From positions 992,001 to 1,056,000 of the forward strand of contig NC_009047.1 in assembly GCF_000209165.1 (NCBI RefSeq): a stretch of DNA of 64,000 bases, written 5' to 3'. Below are positions 30,134-40,288 of the stretch, one piece after another. Positions within the stretch are counted from its first letter, which is position 1, and every line of letters begins with the position of its first letter. The position numbers and the translations under genes are program-made. The notes under the pieces were generated by a model. It was not told the origin of the DNA. It was given only the letters and a program-made list of their open reading frames with translations, and did no database searches. The stretch is from Scheffersomyces stipitis CBS 6054. Taxonomy: Eukaryota; Ascomycota; Pichiomycetes; Serinales; Debaryomycetaceae.

Positions 30134-31891
30134 GGTTCAAGTGTACGGTAAACCTTTTAATGAATAATATCTGCTCTTTTCTCCAATAGTTTGGTTCAAA
30201 AGTGGTCGATTTTAGGAAACTTAAGAAAATAGAGCGACTGCGAAAAGTTCAAAAGTGTTGCAGGAAAAGGGAAGTCTTTGAACAGTATAAGTGTAAGTAG
30301 TGATGTATTAGAAAAGATAGGATGAGATGATAGATAGGAGTAGATATTGAAGATCAACTTGACTTATCTCTCTCTATTTATAGAATTGGATTTGGGATTT
30401 GGGACTTCAGTTGTTAGAATTACGAGGTGATGTTTCCTCAATGACGTCAAGGGAAAGTGTATTCTTCACTGACGTTTTTCACAAAAAGGCTAATCCGTAG
30501 TTCTTTATTTCAAATAAATCTGAATCACCGTCCTTTGGCCGGTTTATATGCTCTTGGATCAATTTCTGATCTGATTGTTAGCTCAGGGGGTTGTCAAGTC
30601 ATGTACCTCTTGTCCCATGAAAATGGCTGGAGTCCAGGCTGAATCAGGTAGTTGAGGATGGGATGGCTGGTTTATGCCATATGTCACGTGACTGATTAAC
30701 AATAGCCGAGTTCCACGTAATTGACGATTGATCCAGGCTCATGGGAGAGATTCTCTTGCGTCGATCATGAGAAAACAAGCAGCTGAGGACCGTATTGAAG
30801 CAGCTTCGAGCTGATGCTGATGCTCAACTAAAAAAAGCATCTGGAGAAATGAGAGGCACAGTTTCCTCATGTGCAAATATGGCATGAGTGCTTTCTTTAA
30901 AATGACAATCTAGAGTTTTACTGGGCTGTGAAGTCGTCAGTCCTTAAAAATTATCTAGCTATGAATGTGAATTTTCCAGAATTTCAGTATTATTTTTAGG
31001 AGCCTTCATACTGTTTGCTTTAACGATCATCATTTAAAAATAAGTATTGATGATATTTAAGTGACCTTAGAACATCCATGCCGCCTAGTCAAGAAATTGC
31101 AGGTATGAGGGAGCATAAATTATTGAAGTCAGTATATACACTAGGTATAGAGTGAGTTTATAGTTGAAGCTGTGTGTATATTTCGTTGCTATTAAGGAAA
31201 GAATTCTATGAACTTTTGTGTTTTTGTTAGTGTTGTTGCAGATATTCCAAGTTTCAAAAATATTACGAACTCATTGTGAAAAAAATGCAAAAATTCTGAT
31301 TTCAATAAAAAAATTCGTAACCTCAAAATATTGATATGAATGTGTAGCCAGAGGCCGAGAGAGAAGTAAATAATTCTTGTTTACGATTAAAAAAATCTGG
31401 TTCCTGAAATAATTGGTTTTAAGTCTTCCTAAAACTTTCTTTATGCGCTCTCCCCAATGGCTGCGAAAAAGTCGCACCGATAATAAAGGGGGATCGTTGC
31501 ATATAAGGAAGAATCAGCTTGACGAGGTCGCATATACAAATCCGCAGGAATGGCAGTTCCCGTATACTTTCTTATAAACAGTGCTGTAGTGTCTTAGGAC
31601 GAAGGGAGCCGTATAGGCTTATAGATGAGAAATAGGACATTGCAGGAGGCATTCAGGGAAGAACAGGGTACAACGGGTGCACCACATTGGTTGAAAATTT
31701 CTACATTGAAACCAATATATAAGCCCTGAGTTCTGAAGACACCATAACCAACTACATATAAAGTGGTTATCATAACGCACTTTATATCTCTCTTACATAT
31801 ACATTGATGATCTTATTGTTACATATTATACAACTATGCCTCTTCTTCGCGTGCAAACATCGTGATAATACAATCATGGAAGTTGAACCCT
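30134..31891. other. 1.76-kb intergenic region upstream of the SUR7-family gene
   Basis: Contains a TATAAATA on the minus strand (30375-30382) and a CACGTG at 30685-30690. The remaining frames are short and A/T-driven. No RNA gene or repeat recognised. Confidence 0.5.
30375..30382 (-). promoter_or_regulatory. TATA box of the SUR7-family gene
   Basis: Minus-strand TATAAATA, 242-249 nt upstream of the ATG at 30133, within usual yeast distance once a 5' UTR is allowed for. Confidence 0.4.
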
Positions 31892-34279
31892 CTAGTCCTC
31901 CTCCAAATCGTCAAACCCATCAAGCAATTCCTGTTCAAGCTCATCAAGGTCCTCATCCTTCGAAGGTTTCTGTTTTTTGTGCACCTGGCCATTTGACTCT
32001 GGCTCCTCCACAACCTCATTCTCACTCTCGTCTTCTTCCTCTTGTTCGTGTTTTCTCTTCTTGGTGCTGTAGAGTTCTTTAATGAAGGAATCAGCGGACT
32101 TGCCGTTTTCAAGTTCCTCGTCGTATTCATCTTCTTCATTGACATTCTTATAATTTCCCCCATTTCTAATCTCGTCCACCAATGTGGCTTCCAAGTCATC
32201 TTCGTCATCTTCGTCATCGTCGCTGATGCCTGCCAAGAATTCATCAACCTCTTGATTAGCCTGCTCGAGATCGTACTCCTCGATTGAATCTATGGATCCA
32301 AAACGAGGCCTTTGAATTGAGCGGTCGGCTTCTTTCTGTTTCTGATTCTCAAGTGCCTTTTGGTACTTTTCAATATCTTTACTTCTAACAACCCATAACT
32401 TCTCGTCCCCAAGCGGGATCAAGTAGTCAGCTTCGTCAACTTTGTTCCATGCACTAAGACACGCAAACAACCAATCAGGGTTGACGATATGAGCATCAGG
32501 TAGTATCTTTCTGGCAACTCGTGCCTTAAATGTAGGTCCCTGACCGTTGCTAGGATCCCTACAAACTACATGGGTCACTTCTGGGTACACTTCATTTACT
32601 ACCTTGACGCCAAATTGCTTGCACCAGATGACGATGTCAGCATTTTCAAAGTTAATTCCCAAGGGAATTATTCCTGAGAACAACACAGTAATTCCTTCAA
32701 GAGTTTGACTCTTCATGTATGGAATGATCTTGGTCAAGTCTGGCTTCAATGAAGAGTTCTTAAGGATGTTTTCACCCAAGATCTTATAGTATTGGTTGTG
32801 AATGTTGATCAACACTTTGTTTAATGCAGTCAATTCGTTATCGTCGTCGTAAAGCAAATTATCATCTTCATCATCGTCGTCATCTTCTTCCTCATCAGCC
32901 GATGTTCCGTCAGGAGAATTGGACCTCGAATGTCCATCCTGCTCATGGTGATGCATTTTCTCTAAATCATGTTGCAATTTAGCAAGCGGTCTTTCGGACT
33001 GCTGTTGCTCTATAGATTGGTTTCTGGTGATTGACTGTTCTATCAAGAGATCGGTGTTACCTTCGCCTCCACCAAGTTCGAGAATTCTATCCACTGGTGA
33101 TGCTGAGTCAGCATCTAAATCAGCAGCGGCTTTGTCTTCATCATCATCAAACGAAGGTTCTTCTTCTACTTGAAGCTCAGCTGTGGCCTGAGCTTCCAAT
33201 TTGGCAATGGACTTTCTCTTCTTGGTAGGACCTGTCAATTGCCCATTCTTCTTAGGCAAGAAACTGGAATTGATATCTCCAATGCCTACAAAGAAGTCAT
33301 ACGGTACTACCTTGATAAGGTTGCTCTCCCACTGCCAAATATCACCTCTATCGTCAATGATTACTACCATGGACTGGTCTACTGGGAAAAGACGCTTCAA
33401 GTTCTTGTGCGTCAAAGAGCCACTCTCGTCACGACTTAATATCCTGTCACCGAAGTATTTTCCAGTGGGATCGATTATTTTGGCTATGGCAAGGGCGTAG
33501 TTCCTAGTTGCCATTGTGTAGATATGCATTTCGTAGAGGTTAACAATCTCTTCCAAAAAGTCCGAAAGCCCTGGTCTCACTTTAACGTAGTACCAGCATT
33601 TGGTAGGAGCCAAGCGAGGTCCCGTCCATCCTGGAGGAACAATGGCTTCTTCTTCAAGACAGAATGTCTTGACATCCTTAATGGCAGGATAATTGGGATT
33701 GGATGGATCCAGTTGCCATTCGCCTACAGTGGGGTCCACAGTGGCGTGGATGACTGTTTGATCCAAGTCTACTACGAGAATGAGCTTTTTCTCTTCATTG
33801 AGTCTGTCGGTAGTTGACTGCTCGATTTTAGCAGCTTCATCGAGCGAGATCTTGAGTCCAGTGTTATCATGTGACATGGAAATAGTGGCTCGATCTTCGA
33901 AAGTATAGCCTGAGTAGTCTTTCTCATCTTCAACAGCTTTACCGCAAAGTGCACAAAGACCTCCGTATTGGACAGTATGACTACATGGTTCTCTAATCAG
34001 ACAGAGTTCAATACCGGAATGGGCTACTTCGTCGAGAACAGCAATGTTTATTTGCTGCACTTCACCTTCAATAGGGCTTTCGAATGTTCCAATACGTTCA
34101 ACTCTGATTTTGGGAGGGACAGCTTCCTGGGAATTGGGATCATCCTGATATTCCCAGTACTTGTACTTGAAAATGGGCTTGTGCTTTGCAACCGTTTGGC
34201 CAACAGAACAGTCGATGGAAGTGATGGTCACAGGAAAAGGCACCGACTGGGGCAACGTTATCGGTGTCAGGTCTGACAT
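31892..34279 (-). CDS. FCP1: FCP1, RNA polymerase II CTD phosphatase
   Basis: 795 residues. The FCP homology domain starts near 160 with the DLDQT motif (Asp171 and Asp173 of the DxDxT signature), followed by the VRPGLSDFLEE and MATRNYA blocks and the DDRGDIW motif near 309. A BRCT domain lies at about 525-620 (LFSGIIPLG...WLFACLSAWNK). Acidic stretches at about 377-390, 462-480 and in the C-terminal tail fit TFIIF/TFIIB binding. The protein dephosphorylates Ser2 of the polymerase CTD repeats so the enzyme can be recycled. The order biotinyl-like N-domain, FCPH, BRCT, acidic tail is the Saccharomyces Fcp1 order. Confidence 0.95.
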   Translation of the reverse strand: MSDLTPITLPQSVPFPVTITSIDCSVGQTVAKHKPIFKYKYWEYQDDPNSQEAVPPKIRVERIGTFESPIEGEVQQINIAVLDEVAHSGIELCLIREPCSHTVQYGGLCALCGKAVEDEKDYSGYTFEDRATISMSHDNTGLKISLDEAAKIEQSTTDRLNEEKKLILVVDLDQTVIHATVDPTVGEWQLDPSNPNYPAIKDVKTFCLEEEAIVPPGWTGPRLAPTKCWYYVKVRPGLSDFLEEIVNLYEMHIYTMATRNYALAIAKIIDPTGKYFGDRILSRDESGSLTHKNLKRLFPVDQSMVVIIDDRGDIWQWESNLIKVVPYDFFVGIGDINSSFLPKKNGQLTGPTKKRKSIAKLEAQATAELQVEEEPSFDDDEDKAAADLDADSASPVDRILELGGGEGNTDLLIEQSITRNQSIEQQQSERPLAKLQHDLEKMHHHEQDGHSRSNSPDGTSADEEEDDDDDEDDNLLYDDDNELTALNKVLINIHNQYYKILGENILKNSSLKPDLTKIIPYMKSQTLEGITVLFSGIIPLGINFENADIVIWCKQFGVKVVNEVYPEVTHVVCRDPSNGQGPTFKARVARKILPDAHIVNPDWLFACLSAWNKVDEADYLIPLGDEKLWVVRSKDIEKYQKALENQKQKEADRSIQRPRFGSIDSIEEYDLEQANQEVDEFLAGISDDDEDDEDDLEATLVDEIRNGGNYKNVNEEDEYDEELENGKSADSFIKELYSTKKRKHEQEEEDESENEVVEEPESNGQVHKKQKPSKDEDLDELEQELLDGFDDLEED

Positions 34280-35419
34280 GGTAACAATGGGAACAAATAA
34301 TTCTGGATATGGGACTATTAAGCAGTCTTCTAATATGTATATGTATATGTGTTGGTATTAAAACAGTCACTATTGTGATTATAGTAGAAACAGTGAATAG
34401 CGAAAAAGTGAGGTAATACTGAAAACTGATGGTAGTGACAACGATGATAATTGATATTGGCTATGGAGACGTTTGATAGACAATCCAATATTGATATTTT
34501 TATTAATGGAATATCTGGGTTTCGATTCTGATACTGAGTCTCGATTGCCTGAAATATTCAACAATATAGTGTGATCGCTAACTATGACAAATGGTGTGCA
34601 ATATCTGAATGTCGAAAATTTAGTCTACAATGAATATTCACAAACGGTCAGTATCCTTAATGCGGAAATGTACAACTTCGTGTTGTATCTGAATTTTGGT
34701 TTTCAAATCTTAAAGAGTTGTTCAGCTGTTCGCTATTGTCGATAGTATATCTTTAATGTCGTGTATTCAGCCACTTTTGGGGGGGGGGTATCGTTGTTTA
34801 ACAGCAATCGTTCACGTGACACTCGCCCGTCCTGGGGATTAACGTTTATTCGTAGATGCTTGCTGATATGTTCCGGTTTCCGGCGCTCACAAAGAAAAAG
34901 TTGTGGAAATAGTGTACTGTCTTTTTTGCTAGACTGCCATCTTTATTTTATATTTATTGTTATTATCGTCTTTCGCTCTTGTGAACCGAACACGTGACGC
35001 GGGGTCGTTGAATTGGATCACGTGTCTTCACAATAAAATATTCTCTGCCGGACTATATAAATTACGTAGATATGGAACAGTTAACAGTTAGTACAAAAGC
35101 GTGGTAGAATAGCTACAAGTCCTGGTAATATACTATATATGCCACTTATTGTCTTTCATACTTCCACAACTTAAACTAGTTCATCTAGAAAATTGCTGGT
35201 GAATTTTAATTTCGTATCAGGCCAAAAATCTCACTCTCGATTTTGTTCTACTTTTCACAGCCATTCTCTTCCGTGCTGGATTTCTCCAGAAGTACCTACG
35301 CCTTTTTTAGTGATTGTTTTGTCTAGACATACATTTGAATTGACCTTGAGCTATAAAAGAGATCCTATCATATTTCATTGCATCTTATCTATATATTTCG
35401 TTACATTTCTCATGTCTTT
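34280..35419. other. Divergent promoter region between FCP1 and the TatD-type gene
   Basis: 1.14 kb. Three CACGTG sites at 34813-34818, 34991-34996 and 35019-35024, and a run of ten G at 34779-34788. No gene or RNA seen; a TACTAAC on minus at 35084-35090 has no 3' AG nearby at the local spacing. Confidence 0.5.
34779..34788 (+). repeat. G10 homopolymer
   Basis: Ten consecutive G in an otherwise AT-rich intergenic region. Long G runs are rare in yeast genomes and are prone to length change or sequencing error. Confidence 0.7.
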
Positions 35420-36436
35420 ATGTCTAACATTTCCATAGCTTTGTCTCTAGCAGACAGCCATTGCCATATTGGAATAGATTGCACTGATTCCGATATCGAT
35501 GCTTTGGCAGACCAATTCAATAATGGACTTGTAGACAAAGACGATTTCTTCCATATCATGACAACCTACCATCTTGATGTAGGTTTTGTTGATCGACTTC
35601 TTTCACAACTAAAAAGTTCAGTAGTGGTTGCCTACTTTGGAGTCCATCCTTGGTACAGTCACTTGTTTTCCACAGAAGATCATGGAGATGTTGACTTGTT
35701 ACAATTGAAAAAATTACATTACAATAAAGTCCTTGTACCAGCACCTAGCGAAGACTTGTTGCTGGTATTACCAGTGCCGATACTGCTAGAAGAACATATG
35801 ACTAAGCTAGAGAGATTGATAGAGATACACGGCCATAAGTTCAAATGTGGAATTGGGGAGATTGGCTTAGATAAGCTATTCAGAGTGCCGTCTAACGGCT
35901 ACTTTGGCAGCCAGTTGGCACAAAACAACGGAGCTACCAAATTGTCATCTTGTAAGGTATCTATGGAACACCAGACAGCAGTTTTTGACAGACAATTGCA
36001 ATTGGCAAACAAGTTAAAAAAACATATCTCAGTACATTGCGTAAAAGCTCACGGACTATTGTATGATATTATACCAAGATATACAAGCATCTCATCTGTA
36101 ATTCTTCACTCATACAGTGGGTCTTCTGATCAGGCCAAGAGGTGGATAACTACTTATAAGGGTAAGAAATCAAAGTTATTCTTTTCATTCTCTAATTGGA
36201 TCAATGGAACAGACAATAAAAGATGCCTATTAGAAGACATAATTGGTTATGCGGAAGACAACCAGATTCTCGTTGAGACAGATGTTTCTGTAGATGATTA
36301 TCTTGTGAGAGGAAAGCATGAAGATTACTTTCTCCATTTAGAAGGAATATTTGAAAAGGTTGGAACCATTTTGGGCCGAGACCAAGATGAGATGGTGGAG
36401 TTGTTGAGAAGAAATATGTGCCGATCTATAGAGTAG
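35420..36436 (+). CDS. TatD-type metal-dependent hydrolase (YMR262W/Scn1-like)
   Basis: 338 residues from the ATG at 35420 (the frame extends upstream but has no earlier ATG). Metal-binding and fold motifs of the TatD family are in order: DSHCH near the start, GVHPWYSH, CGIGEIGLD (glutamate ligand), HCVKAHG and HSYSG histidines, and ETDV near the end. Family members are metal-dependent nucleases or related amidohydrolases. The closest yeast relatives are the uncharacterised YMR262W of Saccharomyces and Cut9-interacting Scn1 of fission yeast, so the substrate is unproven. It converges with TPI1, 156 bp apart. Confidence 0.82.
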   Translation: MSNISIALSLADSHCHIGIDCTDSDIDALADQFNNGLVDKDDFFHIMTTYHLDVGFVDRLLSQLKSSVVVAYFGVHPWYSHLFSTEDHGDVDLLQLKKLHYNKVLVPAPSEDLLLVLPVPILLEEHMTKLERLIEIHGHKFKCGIGEIGLDKLFRVPSNGYFGSQLAQNNGATKLSSCKVSMEHQTAVFDRQLQLANKLKKHISVHCVKAHGLLYDIIPRYTSISSVILHSYSGSSDQAKRWITTYKGKKSKLFFSFSNWINGTDNKRCLLEDIIGYAEDNQILVETDVSVDDYLVRGKHEDYFLHLEGIFEKVGTILGRDQDEMVELLRRNMCRSIE

Positions 36437-36592
36437 AAATCATACACTTTAACTCTTAATATAGCATTGGTTTGACATGACCACAATATCTAATGTAGGA
36501 GGTAGATCAATCGATAACATTAATTTCTACATAGTCATATACACTTTCAAAGTTCAAGCATATATTTCTCAATCATATCTTTTAGACTATAT

Positions 36593-37339
36593 CTACAATC
36601 TGGACTTGATGATGTCAACAAACTCTGGCTTCAACGAAGCACCACCGACTAAGAACCCATCGACATCGGCTTTGTCCTTGAACTCTGGAGCGTTCTTGCC
36701 GTTAACAGAGCCTCCGTACAAGATTCTCACAGCAGCTGCTTGTTCGGCACCGATGGTCTTGACCAAGTGGTCTCTGATACCCTTGTGGGTGTCTTGGGCA
36801 TCTTGAGGAGTAGCAGCCAAACCGGTACCGATAGCCCACACTGGTTCGTAGGCAACGACGATGTTGGACCAGTCGGAAACGATCTTGGAAACAGCGTCCA
36901 ATTGTCTAGCACAAACGTCCAAGGTGATACCAGCCTTACGCTCTTCCAAGGTTTCACCGATACACAAGATAACTGACAAGCCTGATTCCAAGGCGAACTT
37001 GGTCTTGTCGGCGATGAATTCGTCAGACTCCTTGATGATAGTTCTTCTTTCGGAGTGGCCGGTCAAAGTCCATTTGGCACCCAAGTCCAAAACCTGGGCT
37101 GGCGAGATTTCTCCGGTGTAGGCACCTGAAGCCTTGTCAAAGACGTTCTGGGAAGAGACAGCAATGGTGGGCTGCTTGTTTTCAGCAACAGCCAAAGCCA
37201 AGTATGGGGCAGGAGGAGCGATGACCACTTCGACGGAAGTAGGCAATTCAGCGGAGTTCAAGTTGTCGATGATCTTGGTGACCGAGTCCTTGGTACCGTT
37301 CATCTTGAAGTTACCACCAACGAAGAATTGACGAGCCAT
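36593..37339 (-). CDS. TPI1: TPI1, triose-phosphate isomerase
   Basis: 248 residues with the complete active site: Lys12 (GGNFKMNG), His95 (GHSERR) and Glu165 ([11 protein letters not shown]). The phosphate-binding loop YGGSVNGKN and the C-terminal [10 protein letters not shown] motif are also there. The enzyme interconverts dihydroxyacetone phosphate and glyceraldehyde-3-phosphate in glycolysis. Codon use is strongly biased (Leu almost always TTG, no CTG codon noticed), as expected for one of the most highly expressed genes. Confidence 0.98.
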   Translation of the reverse strand: MARQFFVGGNFKMNGTKDSVTKIIDNLNSAELPTSVEVVIAPPAPYLALAVAENKQPTIAVSSQNVFDKASGAYTGEISPAQVLDLGAKWTLTGHSERRTIIKESDEFIADKTKFALESGLSVILCIGETLEERKAGITLDVCARQLDAVSKIVSDWSNIVVAYEPVWAIGTGLAATPQDAQDTHKGIRDHLVKTIGAEQAAAVRILYGGSVNGKNAPEFKDKADVDGFLVGGASLKPEFVDIIKSRL

Positions 37340-38080
37340 TGTGAAAAATTAGAAGGAGATTATTGCGGAGAGGGCGACGATAATAGCTATAGCGATATAA
37401 ATCCAGCGATAAATATACAAAAATACAGCGATTGATACAACAATTGAGAATGGGAGAAGAGAACATTAATTTCCATTCCCTTGTAGTGAGAATTGGATAA
37501 TTGTCTCATACTGCATGTTGGGTCTTGGTGGAAGATACAGGAATACCATCACCAGACTGGGCAGCGTTGATCCGAGCCCCGGGCATGTGTGATTGACCGT
37601 GGGCGGAAGGATAGAACAGTAAGAGCACGAGAGTATAGACTGGAATTGAGATGGAGCTGAGATGGAATGGAAGAGTTGGAATGTAGAAAATCACGGACCT
37701 GATTTCGAGAGAATATATAGAGAAATTGAGATATAATGGAACTTGTGTAGAAATTTAGTAGAGATTATGTAGCTATACAGAGACCGAGAAAACGGATGAT
37801 TTAATTTTGCTCTCTTTACTCGCTGGAGATTAGAACTTCAATTGCAAAATTAAATATGCAATCGCTGTAGGCCCTTAAGCGGAATTCAGAACTGTTCCCT
37901 TATTGTACTAGCAACTAATGATGTATTTATATACGTCTGTCTTACTCTTACTCTTACCGTGGAGTCTTCTGAGCGATTCTTTTACACCTCTATAGTTTAC
38001 TGTATTCAATGTATTAAACGTCTCCTGAATGAAGTGAATATATGAACCAATGCAAATACGAAATAAATAGACAACCATGC
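37340..38080. other. TPI1 promoter and DET1 3' region
   Basis: 741 bp. AT-rich with TATATA-like words around 37714 and a short cttact repeat near 37943. No gene recognised; the frame at 37506-37694 is a chance one. Confidence 0.5.
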
Positions 38081-39425
38081 TCAACGAGATGGAGGCGACA
38101 ATGTCCCAGATATACTAGGCGAAAAGTTTCTCGTTGGAGATAATTGTCCGCTAAGATTCTCAACACTATTTACCACACTCTGGTTATCCAACTTGAACCG
38201 AGAAACCATCTTCTCACGGTAATCGGTGTAGCCATTGCCGTTGCTGTGTATCTTGTCGTAGGCTTCCTTAATCTTTTTGTTTTTCTCCCGCAACTGTCTA
38301 ATGGCGATTTTCTGAGCCTCGATAATCCCGCTGATATCAAGATCTTCGGGATTGGTAAGTTTATTTTGAGAGTTGAAACAGACCTCGTCTCCAACCTCCT
38401 TGACGACCTGGGCATCAATGTCATCCTCGTCCACATCATCCCACGTGAGCAAACGTGTCTTGAGGAAGAACTTGCCTCCATCATGTCTTTTCATAATCAA
38501 ATAATGGCAATGAGGAATGTTTTTCAACAGCTCAAACTCTTCGTAGCTCCATCTGAACCATTTCATCAAAAACACTCTTGCCCAGATTCCATGCGTCACC
38601 AACACCAAAATGTTAGGGAAATCGTCCTGCTGAAATTGTCTGAATAGTGATTCATTGAAACTGGCAATTCTGTCATACACGTCAGCAGCAGACTCCCCGT
38701 GTGGGATTCTATAAAAGAAATGGCCATAATGAGCTCTTTCTTCCCAGATGCGCTCCATCTCCTCTGGAGTGGCTTGGAAGTTTCCAAAATCCTGTTCACG
38801 CATCCGTGTTTCTTCACGAATGGTATAATCTACCCCTGGAAGATCTTTGATTCCCTCAATGATGTTGTTACATGTCTGTCTGGCTCTTGAATATGGTGAA
38901 GTATAGAACATAATTGATCTGGGATTTTTCTTTCCAGGTAACGGCACATCGAAGCAGGACTGCTCCAAAAACTCCTTCAAAACCAAACCAGCAGCAGTCG
39001 CTTGTAAATGCCCATTTTCTGTGAGATCCACCAAATGGTTTGGCGTGAAACGATTCACCAGCTTGTCACAGTTACCTTCAGACTCACCATGTCTGACTAA
39101 TAGAATGTACTGGAAATGTTAGTAAAGAATTAAGAAGGGTAATATCCAAGTTTCTTGATGGCATAAATGTTCTAAACGTCATATCCATTCATACAAACGG
39201 ACTGCAAATGTAACGGAAATACCATAAAAATCCTAAAAATCGATGAAAATCAATAGAATATTCGTAATCTCCAAAGAAACCATCTTCCGACTTCTCCAGA
39301 CTTTTCGAAAATCTAGACATTAAATGAAACAAAACAACCATTATAAGCATCCTGCTAACAAATACCTATCCATTTTTCATCTATGAGATCGGTGACCCGT
39401 CAATACATACTTTAGGTTTTCCCAT
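38081..39425 (-). CDS. DET1: DET1-like histidine phosphatase (two exons)
   Basis: The uninterrupted frame starts at a GTG and lacks the catalytic RHGE motif. Upstream DNA supplies it: exon 1 (39411-39425, encoding MGKPK) joins exon 2 (38081-39109) in phase, giving 347 residues that begin MGKPKYILLVRHGESEGN. His12 is the expected phospho-accepting histidine; a second catalytic histidine lies in LVTHGIWARVF. The middle part (SPYSRARQTCNNI, REQDFGNF, PHGES) is phosphoglycerate-mutase-like. The C-terminus is predicted coiled and polar. Saccharomyces Det1 (YDR051C) is a histidine phosphatase linked to non-vesicular sterol transport. One CTG codon (39059-39061) falls where I would expect Ser. Confidence 0.87.
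39110..39410 (-). other. DET1: Intron of DET1 (301 nt)
   Basis: On minus it begins GTATGTATTG, the yeast consensus, and ends TTTACTAAC-ATTTCCAG. The branch point is 8 nt from the 3' end. Splicing is in phase 0 after the fifth codon and restores the catalytic motif. Confidence 0.92.
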
Positions 39426-40288
39426 CGGCAAGTTTTGTTGAATGACAAATGTTAGTAAGCAAAGCTCACGTAACTATAACAATAATACTAAGCAACTGTT
39501 CGAAAGAATAAACCTGAAGTCAAAAAAAAAGAATTTCAGTATCGATAACAATAAGACAGTTGTGACCAGCAGCACACAAACCTCCCAGCTCCACAATCAC
39601 TTATATACCAAGAAGGTCCACATTAATCACCGTTCCATAATGACAGGATGGAGTTGCTGGGTTTGCATCTAATCTCCAGGCATCAGGCCGCGGTGCGAAG
39701 TCACGTGCAAAATCTGATGATGTCTACCGCCACATAAAGGGGTTTAGGCGAATTTTCAGGATGGACCTACAGAGATGCTACTAAAGGTAGTCTGTACATT
39801 GACAAGGACGGATAAGTGAATATCGCATGTAGCACATTTGAGTGTGCAATAGGGTGTCTAAGCTAAAATTACACGGAGGCGGTTTTTTCCAGGATCACGA
39901 TATGGCATCTTCGCATATTATGGTCATATGATGGACAGAATTAGAACAGGTAGAGAAGATAAAGTAGTTGTAGGTAGTAGGTGAGGCTATAGCTAGTATG
40001 ATGTCGTCATCTCAATCTTGCAATATGGAAGCAAGGTCAAAACCGTAACGGCAAACTATTCTCAAAAGGGTAAAATCAATAGTGTAGTTTCTATTATATC
40101 AAATGAGTATCAATATCGTGATATCAATCTAAAAGCAATCCAATGTCACGAAACATAGTAGAATAGATAATAGTACTGTACCACAACACCATTCTCATCC
40201 ATCGTATCATAATCACATTAGTCATACTAATCAAGATCTGACTAATGCCTTACAGTGAGTAGAATCTCCAACGTAACCACTGGTATCC
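39426..40288. other. Intergenic region between DET1 and eIF3h
   Basis: 863 bp: DET1 promoter and eIF3h 3' region. One CACGTG at 39702-39707. The frame at 39442-39672 is Asn/Lys/Thr-rich and looks like chance. No RNA gene seen. Confidence 0.5.
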
